A DNA stretch of 9,887 nucleotides from Veillonella sp. (lineage in GTDB: Bacteria > Bacillota > Negativicutes > Veillonellales > Veillonellaceae): assembly GCF_019414865.1 (NCBI RefSeq), contig NZ_DXLG01000057.1, positions 1 through 9,887 of the forward strand. Direction: 5' to 3'. This document shows positions 1-7,662 of this stretch, piece after piece (the stretch's first letter is position 1; each line of letters starts with the position of its first letter). The notes below the pieces were generated by a model. That model did no database searches. It had not been told where the DNA came from and saw only the letters and a list, made by a program, of their open reading frames with translations. The translations under genes were made by a program, and so were the position numbers.

Positions 1-50
1 TCTTAATAGACGTCACAGCCATTTTACATCTCAAATACAAATTATAATAT

Positions 51-926
51 CTATTTACCTTCAATAATATTTTGATTTCTTATTAATATTTTTTTCCCGC
101 GCCAAGAGAATGCCCGATTACCATACTTAGCTTTGAATTCTTTGTTTGTTAGGGTCTCTAGTTCGTTAATATCTATGTACGGTTCTACGTGTTGAAATTC
201 AGGTATGGGCGTTGTTGGGATATTTTGATTATGGGGACAGACCTCTTGGCATACATCGCAGCCAAATACGAGTGGCGTTTTTCTTATGATGGTTTCTTCC
301 TCGTTTGTGAGATCTCCCTTTTTCTGTGTTAAGTAGCTTTTACAAGTATCATATTTGAATTCGTCGTGCCCTAAACATTGACCTAAGCATGCTGTAATAC
401 ACCGATTACATCCCATACAGGATTGGCCGAGCGGTGTATTTGGCTCTAATTCTAATGTTGTTAAAATTGTTCCGATGACTACATAGGAACCCCATTTAGG
501 ACTGATAAAACAATTGTTTTTTCCATAAAAACCAAGGCCTGCTAAGTAGGCCATGTAACGATCTGCGAGGGGAGAGGTGTCACAATGTATAGAAAACTGA
601 GCTGAAGTATCCATTTTTTGTAATTTTTCAGTAAGTTTTTTTAAATATTCATTAATGACCAGGTGATAATCTGTAGCCCATGTATAACGGGATAGATTAG
701 ATGGGCCACTATGCTCTACGTAGTACGGAAAGAGACATACGATAGCGCTTTTGGGCGTAAACTCTGTTGTTCCTAGCAATCGCTCTTCTACGTCGGCTGC
801 TGTAAATGGACAGGGGTTACTTTCATACAAAATAGTTTTTGCATTTTCAGGTAGGGGCCAAGGGGCAATACCAAATTCATAAATATGTAATTCTTTGCAA
901 AATTCTTGTAAATTTATATCTTTCAT
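51..926 (-). CDS. queG: QueG-like epoxyqueuosine reductase, short form (291 aa)
   Basis: Predicted cytoplasmic iron-sulfur, cobalamin-dependent reductase that converts epoxyqueuosine to queuosine in tRNA, the last step of queuosine synthesis. Seen: an N-terminal DUF1730-type region (about 1-150) with the family block D116-T-S-P-L then D122-R and AGLGFYGKN (129-137); D116 matches the family's catalytic aspartate. A ferredoxin-like part follows: C170-x2-C173-x2-C176-x3-C180, then C195 in CKSYLT, then FGCDVCQEVCPH with C223, C226 and C230, enough for two [4Fe-4S] clusters. At 291 aa it lacks the C-terminal HEAT-like region of the roughly 380-aa E. coli and Bacillus proteins. The usual CP after the first cysteine motif is CL here. 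The start is the only reasonable ATG, though no clear Shine-Dalgarno precedes it. It is transcribed divergently from the hydroxylase operon. A related double-cluster ferredoxin protein with another role is possible. Confidence 0.8.
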   Translation of the reverse strand: MKDINLQEFCKELHIYEFGIAPWPLPENAKTILYESNPCPFTAADVEERLLGTTEFTPKSAIVCLFPYYVEHSGPSNLSRYTWATDYHLVINEYLKKLTEKLQKMDTSAQFSIHCDTSPLADRYMAYLAGLGFYGKNNCFISPKWGSYVVIGTILTTLELEPNTPLGQSCMGCNRCITACLGQCLGHDEFKYDTCKSYLTQKKGDLTNEEETIIRKTPLVFGCDVCQEVCPHNQNIPTTPIPEFQHVEPYIDINELETLTNKEFKAKYGNRAFSWRGKKILIRNQNIIEGK

Positions 927-975
927 CGTAGATTTAGTAGCGAATAATTGGTAAAATAAAAGTATAAGAAACGTG

Positions 976-994
976 AGGAATTCTATAGATTCCT
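976..994. promoter_or_regulatory. inverted repeat in the divergent intergenic region, possible operator
   Basis: AGGAAT (976-981) and ATTCCT (989-994) form perfect 6-bp arms around a 7-nt centre containing the palindrome CTATAG. It lies between queG and the hydroxylase operon, next to a possible queG -10 box on the minus strand (TATACT, 966-961) that has no convincing -35. The position suits a regulator site, but no regulator gene is in view. There is no T-run, so a terminator is less likely. Confidence 0.3.
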
Positions 995-1032
995 GCTAGG
1001 TTTGTAGTTCGGTGATATCTGTATTTTTATGG

Positions 1033-1061
1033 TTATCATCCAGTACTGTTAGTATTAGTAT
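1033..1061 (+). promoter_or_regulatory. weak candidate sigma-70-type promoter for the hydroxylase operon
   Basis: TTATCA (1033-1038) as -35 and TAGTAT (1056-1061) as -10 are separated by 17 nt. Each matches consensus at 4 of 6 positions. A second TAGTAT sits at 1050-1055. The start point would fall near 1068, which leaves a very short leader before the ATG at 1081 and counts against this placement. TAAAAT at 953-958 is an alternative -10 without a good -35. Confidence 0.22.
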
Positions 1062-1067
1062 ACCATT

Positions 1068-1074
1068 GAGAGGA
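1068..1074 (+). promoter_or_regulatory. ribosome binding site that sets the start of the FAD subunit
   Basis: GAGAGGA lies 6 nt before the ATG at 1081. The open frame runs back to a GTG at 1012, but that GTG has no ribosome binding site and the extra 23 residues are unlike the family, so 1081 is preferred. A second ATG at 1093 (MKVLQP) remains possible. Confidence 0.6.
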
Positions 1075-1080
1075 CAGATT

Positions 1081-1863
1081 ATGTTAGCATTTATGAAAGT
1101 ATTACAACCGAAGACGGTGGAAGAGGCTTATGAATTAGCCACAAAAAACAAAACTGCCCCAATGCTAGCTGGCGGCTGTTGGTTGCGTTTAGGTCGACGC
1201 ACATGGCCTGCAGTGATTGATATGGCTAGTCTTGACTTGCGTTATGTTCGTGAAGAGGATAACGAATTTGCCATTGGTGCTATGGCAACGCAAGGTGATG
1301 TGGAACGTTTTGAGCCATTACAACAATTCTGTGGTGGTGCTGTTGTTAAAGGTGTTAAGGAAATTCTTGGCATTCAATTCCGCAACACAGCTACTATGGG
1401 TGGATCTGTAGCAAGTAAATTCGGCTTTTCTGATATAATTCCGGCTCTATTGGCAGTACATGCAGACATCGTTACTTTTAAAGGTGGTCGCATGTCCATG
1501 CAAGACTATATGAAATACAGAGAACGTGATATCCTCGTGGAAATTCGCATTCCTAAAGTAGAGGTACCTGTAGCTGTTGAAGCTCTTCGTATCTCTCGTG
1601 GCGATTTCCCAGTATTGACAGGTGCTATTCGCCGTGATGATAAAGGCGTTGAATTGTACATTGGTACAAGACCTGGCGTACCTCAATTAGCAGAAAAAGC
1701 AAGTGCTTTACTTTCAGAAAAAGGATTGGCCGCAGCAAAAGAAGCAGGTCAATTAGCATCTGAAGAATTAGTTTACCAATCTAACTCTCATGCGTCCAAA
1801 GAATATCGCATGGAAATGGTAAAAGCAATGGTTCAACGCTTGGCTAAGGAGGTGGCACAATAA
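1081..1863 (+). CDS. molybdenum hydroxylase FAD-binding subunit (YgfM/CoxM/XdhB-like)
   Basis: Predicted FAD-carrying subunit of a cytoplasmic xanthine dehydrogenase-family enzyme; it takes electrons from the Fe-S subunit and passes them to the final acceptor. Seen: an N-terminal FAD-binding domain with MLAGGCWLRLG (28-38; families usually show AGGTxLL) and RNTATMGGSVASKFGFSDIIPALLA from about 101, matching the RNxATxGGN...SD...ALLA signature. The C-terminal part carries SHASKEYR (236-243), typical of the CO_deh_flav_C domain. At 260 aa it is close in size to E. coli YgfM (about 259) and shorter than XdhB or CoxM (about 290). It is the first gene of the operon, and its stop overlaps the next start as TAATG. 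Family assignment is firm; the substrate of the complex is not set by this subunit. Confidence 0.9.
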   Translation: MLAFMKVLQPKTVEEAYELATKNKTAPMLAGGCWLRLGRRTWPAVIDMASLDLRYVREEDNEFAIGAMATQGDVERFEPLQQFCGGAVVKGVKEILGIQFRNTATMGGSVASKFGFSDIIPALLAVHADIVTFKGGRMSMQDYMKYRERDILVEIRIPKVEVPVAVEALRISRGDFPVLTGAIRRDDKGVELYIGTRPGVPQLAEKASALLSEKGLAAAKEAGQLASEELVYQSNSHASKEYRMEMVKAMVQRLAKEVAQ

Positions 1864-2318
1864 TGGAATTAGTACTTAATATTAATAATAAAAATGTAAC
1901 TGTTAATGTGCCAACTGATGAAATGTTGTTGGATACATTGCGTAATCTTGGTTACTACAGCGTACGTTGTGGCTGTGACACAACAAACTGTGGTCTTTGC
2001 ACTGTATGGGTAGATGACGAAATTATCTTGTCTTGTGCGTACCCTACATTCCGTGCACCAGGTCACAAAATTACTACATTAGAAGGCTTACAAGAAGAGG
2101 CTGAATTGCTGGCGGATTGTATTGCTAGCGAAGGTGCTGACCAATGTGGTTTCTGTACAACGGGCATGATGATGAGTGCAATCAACTTGAAACGTAAAAA
2201 TCCAAAGGCTAGTGATGATGAAATTCGCGAGTACCTCATCGGTAACTTGTGCCGTTGTACTGGCTATGAATCACAACTTCGAGGGGTTCGTAAATTCTTA
2301 GAAGGAGGCCTGAAATAA
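1863..2318 (+). CDS. molybdenum hydroxylase [2Fe-2S] subunit (CoxS/XdhC-small-subunit type)
   Basis: Electron-transfer subunit with two [2Fe-2S] clusters, linking the molybdenum centre to FAD. Seen: an N-terminal plant-ferredoxin-like domain with C38-x4-C43-x2-C46 and C58, and a C-terminal helical domain with QCGFC (C95, C98) and LCRC (C130, C132), the complete eight-cysteine set of the family. Its 151 aa is the usual length. The usual glycine in the loop between C38 and C43 is missing (C-D-T-T-N-C). AAGGAGG at 1846-1852 lies 10 nt before the ATG. It overlaps both neighbours by one base (TAATG on each side), which suggests coupled translation and equal subunit production. In E. coli XdhD this part is fused to the molybdenum subunit; here it is separate. 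Confidence 0.95.
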   Translation: MELVLNINNKNVTVNVPTDEMLLDTLRNLGYYSVRCGCDTTNCGLCTVWVDDEIILSCAYPTFRAPGHKITTLEGLQEEAELLADCIASEGADQCGFCTTGMMMSAINLKRKNPKASDDEIREYLIGNLCRCTGYESQLRGVRKFLEGGLK

Positions 2319-4612
2319 TGAATAAGTACATTGGTAAGTCCTATGACAAAGTTGACTATAAAGGTATCTTGTCTGGTAAACCATCTTATACAGGTGATTT
2401 TGTTCCAAAAGATGCGCTCGTTATTAAGGTACTTCGTAGCCCTCATGCACAGGCGCGTATTAAATCTATCGATACATCTAAAGCTAAATTGATTCCAGGC
2501 GTTGAAGCAATCTTCACACATGAAGATGTGCCGAATACCCGCTTTACATTGGCCGGTCAAACATATCCAGAGCCATCTGCTTATGATGCTCTCATCTTGG
2601 ATCCTGTAGTTCGCTATGTAGGCGATGAAGTGGCTCTTGTTGTGGCAAAAGATGAAGCTACAGCACTTAAAGCGATGCCTCTCATCAAGGTTGAATACGA
2701 AGTACAAAAACCTGTACTGGATATGCATACGGCTATCGATCATGAAACAGTAGTTCACCCTGAAGATGATATTCATAATAATATCCCTGTAGGTCAAGAT
2801 TATAAACGCAATATTTGCGTATCTTATCATAAACGAGTAGGCGATATTGAAGCTGAACTTGCAAAATGTGATTATGTAGTAGATGGTACTTACTTTGACC
2901 AGGCTACACGCCAAACAGCAATGGAACCATTCCAAAGTTATGGTTACATTGATGCATTGGGCCGCGTAGTTATTGTATCTTCTACACAAATCGTATTTCA
3001 TGTGCGCCGTCATATTGCGCGTGCATTAGGAATTCCGGCTACAAAGGTTCGCGTAATCAAACCTCGTATCGGCGGTGGTTTCGGTTCTAAACAAACGGCT
3101 TGCACAGAAATTATGACAGCTTTTGTGGCGTGGACATTGAAGAAACCTTGCTACCTCTTATACGATCGTACGGAAGCACAGACTTGCTCCACTACACGTC
3201 ATGCTCGTGAATGGAAAATCCGTGTAGGTGCTACAAAAGATGGAATTATCAAAGTAATTGATATGGACTCCATTACTGATGCAGGTGCTCATGCAACTCA
3301 CTGCTTCACTACTACTACAGCTGGTGAGCATAAGTCCATTCCTTTATACAATAAAGCGACAGCTGTCCACTACGGTACAGAAGGTGTATACATGAACCAT
3401 ACACCAGGCGGTGCATTCCGTGGTTATGGTGCTACAGAAGCGCTATGGCCATTAGAGTGTGCTGTTAATAATTTGGCGGATAAAATGGGCGTTGACCCTG
3501 CTGAATTGCGTCAAAAGAACTTGATTGCTCAAGGTGAACAAAGCTTGGTATACGCTCCGGATGAATACCTTGACTCTGGTCTATTCCAAGATACAGTAAA
3601 CCGCGTAAAAGAAATGGCTCGTTGGGATGAGCGTCCTCATTCTTGGGATATTGACGAACGTTATCGCGGTGGCCTTGGCATGGCATTAGCGTTACAAGGT
3701 TCTGGTGTTGCTAACATTGACGTAGCATCTGTAGAAATTCGTCTTGGCGATGATGGTAACTACACATTGTATACGGGCTCTTCCGATATGGGCATGGGTG
3801 CTAATACTGTATTGACTCAAATGGCTTGTGAAATCATTGGCTGTCCTATGGAATACATGACTGTTGTTGAATCTGATACAGACATCGTACCATTTGATCC
3901 AGGTTCCTATGCATCTAGTACAACATACGTAACTGGTACGGCGGCGAAAATGGCTGCTGAAGAATTACGCACTAAGATTATTGCTAAGTTCGCTCAATTC
4001 TTCGATACAGATGTAGAAAACATCGACTTTGATGGCGTTGTAGCTACCACAAAAGATGGTTCTCAAACTATGGATATCCATCAATTAGCTCCAAAATTAT
4101 TGGTAGGCGTTAATGCAGAACAATTGTCTGGTTTCGCTACATGGGGCAGTCATACGTCTCCACCTCCATTCATGGCAACTATTGCAGAGGTAAAAGTAGA
4201 CAAACAAACTGGCAAGGTTATTCCGCTTCATACATATTCCTGCATCGATTGCGGTACTGTTATTAATCCTAAATTGGCTCGTGTTCAAGTTGAAGGCGGC
4301 GTAGTACAAGCTATCGGCATGGCGTTATATGAAGATGTGCGTTATTCTAATAATGGTCGCTTAGAGACTAATAACCTTATGACTTATAAAATTCCAACCC
4401 GTCAAGATATTGGCGAGTTACATGTAGACTTTGTAGAGTCTTATGAGCCGACAGGCGGATTTGGTGCCAAATCTATTGGTGAAGTTGTTATTAATACGGC
4501 TAGTCCAGCTATTCAACATGCTATTAAAAATGCAGTTGGTGCGGACGTTCGTACATTACCTATGACACCTGAGAAGGTATTTATGGCTATGGACGAGAAA
4601 TATAAAGTATAG
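2318..4612 (+). CDS. molybdenum hydroxylase molybdopterin-binding (catalytic) subunit
   Basis: Catalytic large subunit of a xanthine dehydrogenase/CoxL-family hydroxylase, expected in the cytoplasm. Seen: an N-terminal Ald_Xan_dh_C-type domain (about 14-140) with SPHAQARI (41-48) and VGDEVALVVA (101-110), then the cofactor-binding domain: IGGGFGSK (251-258), GAFRGYG (365-371), GSSDMGMG (487-494), YASSTT (531-536) and IGEVV with E722, which matches the catalytic glutamate of XDH. Deviations: Q259 where bovine XDH has Glu802, Y370 where it has Phe914, and M492 in place of the glutamine of the usual GQG motif. No in-frame TGA is present, so selenium would enter as a cofactor ligand and not as selenocysteine. 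AAGGAGG at 2302-2308 lies 9 nt before the ATG. Its 764 aa is the normal length. Xanthine or another purine is plausible as substrate but unproven. Confidence 0.93.
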   Translation: MNKYIGKSYDKVDYKGILSGKPSYTGDFVPKDALVIKVLRSPHAQARIKSIDTSKAKLIPGVEAIFTHEDVPNTRFTLAGQTYPEPSAYDALILDPVVRYVGDEVALVVAKDEATALKAMPLIKVEYEVQKPVLDMHTAIDHETVVHPEDDIHNNIPVGQDYKRNICVSYHKRVGDIEAELAKCDYVVDGTYFDQATRQTAMEPFQSYGYIDALGRVVIVSSTQIVFHVRRHIARALGIPATKVRVIKPRIGGGFGSKQTACTEIMTAFVAWTLKKPCYLLYDRTEAQTCSTTRHAREWKIRVGATKDGIIKVIDMDSITDAGAHATHCFTTTTAGEHKSIPLYNKATAVHYGTEGVYMNHTPGGAFRGYGATEALWPLECAVNNLADKMGVDPAELRQKNLIAQGEQSLVYAPDEYLDSGLFQDTVNRVKEMARWDERPHSWDIDERYRGGLGMALALQGSGVANIDVASVEIRLGDDGNYTLYTGSSDMGMGANTVLTQMACEIIGCPMEYMTVVESDTDIVPFDPGSYASSTTYVTGTAAKMAAEELRTKIIAKFAQFFDTDVENIDFDGVVATTKDGSQTMDIHQLAPKLLVGVNAEQLSGFATWGSHTSPPPFMATIAEVKVDKQTGKVIPLHTYSCIDCGTVINPKLARVQVEGGVVQAIGMALYEDVRYSNNGRLETNNLMTYKIPTRQDIGELHVDFVESYEPTGGFGAKSIGEVVINTASPAIQHAIKNAVGADVRTLPMTPEKVFMAMDEKYKV

Positions 4613-4653
4613 AGATTTCTATTTACTTTTCCTTTCTAAGGAGGCCTGGTTTT

Positions 4654-5412
4654 ATGACATCACAAACATCCTATTGGAATCGATTGATTCAGCCGGGAAT
4701 CGTGGCCCTTGTTGGGGCAGGCGGTAAAACGACTGTGCTTTCAAAATTAGTAGAATATGGAAGGCTGAAAGGTCAGCCCATCGTAGTTACGACTACGACT
4801 CGACTCTATGAATCTCAAGTGGCTCATTATGAACCGATTTATACTCGAAATATTAATGAAGCTGATGAATATTGTACTGATCGTATTTTGCGTGGATATT
4901 GTGGTGCGTGGTTCTCTGGCATTACAGGAACAAAAGTGGACTCCTTAGATTGTGATCTTATCGATGGTTTAGCAAAATTGCATCCGAACTGGCAAATTGT
5001 AGTGGAAGCAGATGGGGCAAAGGAAAAATGGCTTAAGGCGCCTAAGACGACTGAGCCAGTCATCCCATCTCTCACAAAGACTACGATTGGTCTTGTGAAT
5101 TTACAAATGTTAGGAGCGCCGCTTGATGATGAGCACGTGCATAACATCGAGCTCGTTCAAGATATTGTGAAACGCGATATGGGTGCCATTGTAACGCCAC
5201 GCATGTTGGCTGATCTTGTGCTCCATAAACAAGGTTTATTCCAATACAGTAAAGGTAAAAAAATTCTGTTCTGTACTGGTTATGAAACGGTGCAACATCG
5301 TATCATTGATGATTTTATTGATCATATTGTAGATAGCGACATTTCCGATATCATCTTAGCTGATGGATACAAAGCAAGTTGTGAAATCCGTCGCATTATT
5401 CAATGTCGGTAG
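4654..5412 (+). CDS. yqeC: YqeC, selenium-dependent hydroxylase accessory protein
   Basis: Putative nucleotide-binding accessory protein, a marker of selenium-dependent molybdenum hydroxylase loci; its reaction is not established. Seen: a P-loop GAGGKTT (21-27) close to the N terminus, VVTTTTRLYE (44-53), and VVEADGAKEKWLKAP (116-130), a block typical of the family that contains the EADGAK signature. The remainder, including MLGAPLDDEHVHN (152-164), also fits. Length 252 aa, near the family norm. A strong AAGGAGG (4638-4644) lies 9 nt before the ATG. The 41-nt gap after the catalytic subunit is the largest in the operon and shows no convincing terminator, so read-through from the structural genes is likely, with translation restarted by the strong site. 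Confidence 0.88.
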   Translation: MTSQTSYWNRLIQPGIVALVGAGGKTTVLSKLVEYGRLKGQPIVVTTTTRLYESQVAHYEPIYTRNINEADEYCTDRILRGYCGAWFSGITGTKVDSLDCDLIDGLAKLHPNWQIVVEADGAKEKWLKAPKTTEPVIPSLTKTTIGLVNLQMLGAPLDDEHVHNIELVQDIVKRDMGAIVTPRMLADLVLHKQGLFQYSKGKKILFCTGYETVQHRIIDDFIDHIVDSDISDIILADGYKASCEIRRIIQCR

Positions 5413-5418
5413 GTACTC

Positions 5419-6141
5419 ATGTCTTATGTGAAAGCAAAATCTAATACCGCTTTCAGTCCCATGAGAGACCCCATAGACCGTCGTCCTTTGCATATTGGCA
5501 TTGTCCTCCTCGTAGGAGGTCAATCCAAGCGCATGGGATGTAATAAGCAACTTTTGCCTTGGCGTGGTAAAACTGTTTTAGATGCGGTCTGTGGGGCTCT
5601 TCATTGTGGATGGAATGATTCGGTAGAACTTACTGAATCCTGTAAACTACCTTTTGTAGCGGTTACTGGTGATGATCATGAAAGATTAGAACCTATAGTT
5701 ACGAGCTATGGGTTTGAAGTGGTTCAGAATGAACATCCTAATCGTGGACAAGGCCTGTCCATAGCAATAGGAGTACGTCATTTGGTAGAAAACTCACCGA
5801 TACCGCTAGACGGCATTCTTTGTTCTGTAGGGGATCAACCACTATTGACTGGGAATGTTGTACATCAGGTTATTAGTGCATTTAGTGATAACTTTCATTC
5901 GAAAACTATCGTCGTCCCGCATTATGGGGCGAATTATCAGTCGGGAAATCCTGTTCTATTTGGTTCACATTGGTTTGAATCATTGCAACATATCCAAGGG
6001 GATCAAGGTGGCAAAACTATCATTCGCGGTAGTGGTAAAGACCATGTTATCAAATTGTGGATTCGTGACGATGTTGGATATGATATTGACACACCCGATG
6101 ATTTTGAGCGTTTGAAACAACGTGAAAGTGAGGCATTATGA
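5419..6141 (+). CDS. mocA: MocA-like molybdenum cofactor cytidylyltransferase
   Basis: Predicted MobA-like nucleotidyltransferase (NTP_transf_3) that would transfer CMP from CTP to molybdopterin cofactor, giving the cytosine dinucleotide form used by this enzyme class. Seen: LVGGQSKRMGCNKQLLPW (31-48), the nucleotide-binding signature (usually LAGGxSxRMGxxK); VGDQPLLT (137-144); GNPVLF (176-181); GDQGGK (194-199); and DIDTPDD (222-228) near the C terminus. The first 24 residues precede the point where relatives normally begin. An ATG at 5461 would shorten this but has no ribosome binding site, while 5419 has only a weak GGTAGGT before it. It starts 6 nt after yqeC, and its stop overlaps yqeB as ATGA. 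Preference for CTP over GTP is inferred from the neighbours. Confidence 0.88.
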   Translation: MSYVKAKSNTAFSPMRDPIDRRPLHIGIVLLVGGQSKRMGCNKQLLPWRGKTVLDAVCGALHCGWNDSVELTESCKLPFVAVTGDDHERLEPIVTSYGFEVVQNEHPNRGQGLSIAIGVRHLVENSPIPLDGILCSVGDQPLLTGNVVHQVISAFSDNFHSKTIVVPHYGANYQSGNPVLFGSHWFESLQHIQGDQGGKTIIRGSGKDHVIKLWIRDDVGYDIDTPDDFERLKQRESEAL

Positions 6142-6950
6142 AACCATTAGTCCTTATGCGCGGAGGCGGAGACATCGCTTCTGGCGCTGTATATAGATTG
6201 AAACGTGCAGGCTATCCTGTGGTGATTAACGAAATCGCCATTCCTACCATGATTCGCCGTGAAGTATGTTATGGCAATGCTGTACATCGTGGAGAAATGA
6301 TTTTGGAACGCTTTGTAGCACGTCATGTAGCCCTTAGTGAAGTAGCAGATACGTTGGCACAAGGTGTTATTCCCGTTGTGACTAGTTCATATGAAGAGCT
6401 ACTTGATACATTGAAGCCAGCTATTGTTGTAGATGCTATTTTAAGTAAAAAGAATCTTGGTACCAAACGTGATGATGCAGATCTTGTCATTGGTGTGGGG
6501 CCTGGATTTACTGCAGGGCATGATGTAGATGTTGTTATTGAAACCATGCGCGGTCATTACTTAGGTCGTTGCATCTATGATGGTCCAGCGCAGCCTAATA
6601 CGGGGATTCCCGGTAATGTAGGTGGTTATACTCATGAACGTGTTATTCACTCACCAAAGGCTGGTCTGTTTACAGCTAAGCGCCATATTGGCGATTCTGT
6701 ACAAGCTAATGAAGTCATTGGTTATGTAGATAAAGAGCCAGTGCGGGCAAAAATTACAGGTATTCTTAGAGGTATTCTTAAGAGCGGACTCATCGTATCC
6801 GACCATTTTAAATTGGCCGATGTAGATGCTCGTTGTGAAGAAGCTCATTGTTATAGTATTTCAGATAAATCCCTTGCCGTTGGTGGCGGTGTTTTAGAAG
6901 CTGTTACTGCATGGGATTATGAAAGGAATCAAGATGGAAACGATCTATGA
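6138..6950 (+). CDS. yqeB: YqeB, selenium-dependent molybdenum hydroxylase maturation protein
   Basis: Accessory protein of the YqeB family, which by comparative genomics tracks with selenium-dependent molybdenum hydroxylases and SelD; its chemistry is not established, and a role in adding selenium to the Mo centre is inference. Seen: a glycine-rich RGGGDIASG (8-16) followed by YRLKRAGYPVVINE (19-32), resembling a dinucleotide-binding start; IRREV (39-43); GVGPGFTAGHDVDVVIET (119-136); NTGIPGNVGGYTHERV (154-169); and a C-terminal beta-rich part (about 172-230) ending HFKLADVDAR, a little like a lipoyl/barrel-sandwich fold. 270 aa. AGTGAGG just before the start serves as a ribosome binding site, and the ATGA overlap with mocA suggests coupled translation. 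It overlaps the next gene by 17 nt. Confidence 0.87.
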   Translation: MKPLVLMRGGGDIASGAVYRLKRAGYPVVINEIAIPTMIRREVCYGNAVHRGEMILERFVARHVALSEVADTLAQGVIPVVTSSYEELLDTLKPAIVVDAILSKKNLGTKRDDADLVIGVGPGFTAGHDVDVVIETMRGHYLGRCIYDGPAQPNTGIPGNVGGYTHERVIHSPKAGLFTAKRHIGDSVQANEVIGYVDKEPVRAKITGILRGILKSGLIVSDHFKLADVDARCEEAHCYSISDKSLAVGGGVLEAVTAWDYERNQDGNDL

Positions 6951-7662
6951 TGTGATGAAAGACCGTCTTCAGCTTACAGAAACTACGCTGATGGTTACTG
7001 TATTGTCTGGCCCTCGTCAAGGGGATAAGACAATTTATGCTGAAGATGGTAGTGTTTTGTATGGTACACCAATCGAAGGCTTTATGGTAGATAAAGCAAA
7101 GCTTAATTCTTTATGTATGGTAGGCGAAGTGGAATGTTTCGTACAACCTGTAGAAAACGATCCATCTGTTCTCGTATTGGGTGCTGGTCATGTGAGCCGT
7201 GCTATTACGGATTTATTATTATTTATCGGGTGTCGTGTAACCGTTGTAGATGACCGCCCAGAATATGTAGTTCCTGAATTCTTTGATGAACGTGTAACTC
7301 GTAAATGCTTACCATTAGAAAACTTTAAAAATGATCTACCTCTTGATGAATATAATGGGTTTATCATTGTTACTCGTGCTCATGAGTATGATAATGTATG
7401 CTTAGAACAATTGCGCGATTATTTGCCAACTTATATGGGTGTTATGGGCAGTCAAAAGCGTATTCATTATGCATTTGAAGTATTGCGTGAACAAGGTTGG
7501 ACACAAGAAGAATTAGATATGGTATATGCACCAATTGGTCTAGACTTAGGTGCACAAACTCCTGAGGAGATTGCATTATCTATCGTTAGTGAATATTTGG
7601 CAGTGGTGCGTGGTAAAAAAGGCGGCTCATTGCGGAAAGGTAGAGTGAGCCATGAATCGTGA
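6934..7662 (+). CDS. XdhC-family accessory protein with Rossmann domain and a degenerate CoxI-like N terminus
   Basis: Predicted XdhC-type protein that binds molybdenum cofactor and helps load it into the hydroxylase. Seen: the C-terminal XdhC Rossmann domain is complete, with VLVLGAGHVSRAI (79-91), VTVVDDRPEYV (102-112), VTRAHEYD (146-153), YMGVMGSQKR (167-176) and APIGLDLGAQTPEEIALSI (199-217). The N-terminal 75 residues look like a shrunken CoxI domain: SGPRQGDKTIYAEDGSVLYG (25-44) can be lined up with the intact motif region of the next protein, but the GGGxxE and CGG motifs are absent. The start at 6934 is preferred because GAAAGGA (6921-6927) lies 6 nt before it; an ATG at 6919 would add five residues. 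242 aa. It overlaps yqeB by 17 nt and the next gene by 11 nt. Confidence 0.85.
   Translation: METIYDVMKDRLQLTETTLMVTVLSGPRQGDKTIYAEDGSVLYGTPIEGFMVDKAKLNSLCMVGEVECFVQPVENDPSVLVLGAGHVSRAITDLLLFIGCRVTVVDDRPEYVVPEFFDERVTRKCLPLENFKNDLPLDEYNGFIIVTRAHEYDNVCLEQLRDYLPTYMGVMGSQKRIHYAFEVLREQGWTQEELDMVYAPIGLDLGAQTPEEIALSIVSEYLAVVRGKKGGSLRKGRVSHES

Noticed and set aside
1..50. Terminator or another gene after queG
   Set aside because: These bases are AT-rich with no visible hairpin or coding signature, and the window edge cuts the region.
1012..1080. Upstream extension of the FAD subunit starting at GTG 1012
   Set aside because: The added residues do not resemble the family, the GTG has no ribosome binding site, and a good one precedes ATG 1081.
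927..1080. Molybdenum-cofactor or purine riboswitch before the operon
   Set aside because: No multi-helix conserved core is recognisable, and the stretch between the candidate promoter and the start is too short.
1869..2066. Minus-strand open frame opposite the [2Fe-2S] subunit
   Set aside because: Antisense to a gene with a complete eight-cysteine signature, with no motif of its own.
2264..3013. Long minus-strand open frame (249 codons) opposite the Mo subunit
   Set aside because: It lies entirely antisense to well-supported coding sequence, and its translation is rich in Cys, Tyr, Ile and Arg without family motifs; it is a by-product of codon bias.
2318..4612. Selenocysteine codon (in-frame TGA) in the selenium-dependent hydroxylase
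   Set aside because: The frame has no internal TGA; this enzyme class uses selenium as a cofactor ligand, so none is expected.
4596..4620. AGAAAT...ATTTCT inverted repeat at the end of the Mo subunit gene as an internal terminator
   Set aside because: Only 6 A/T-rich base pairs with a 13-nt loop and no T-run; too weak to call.
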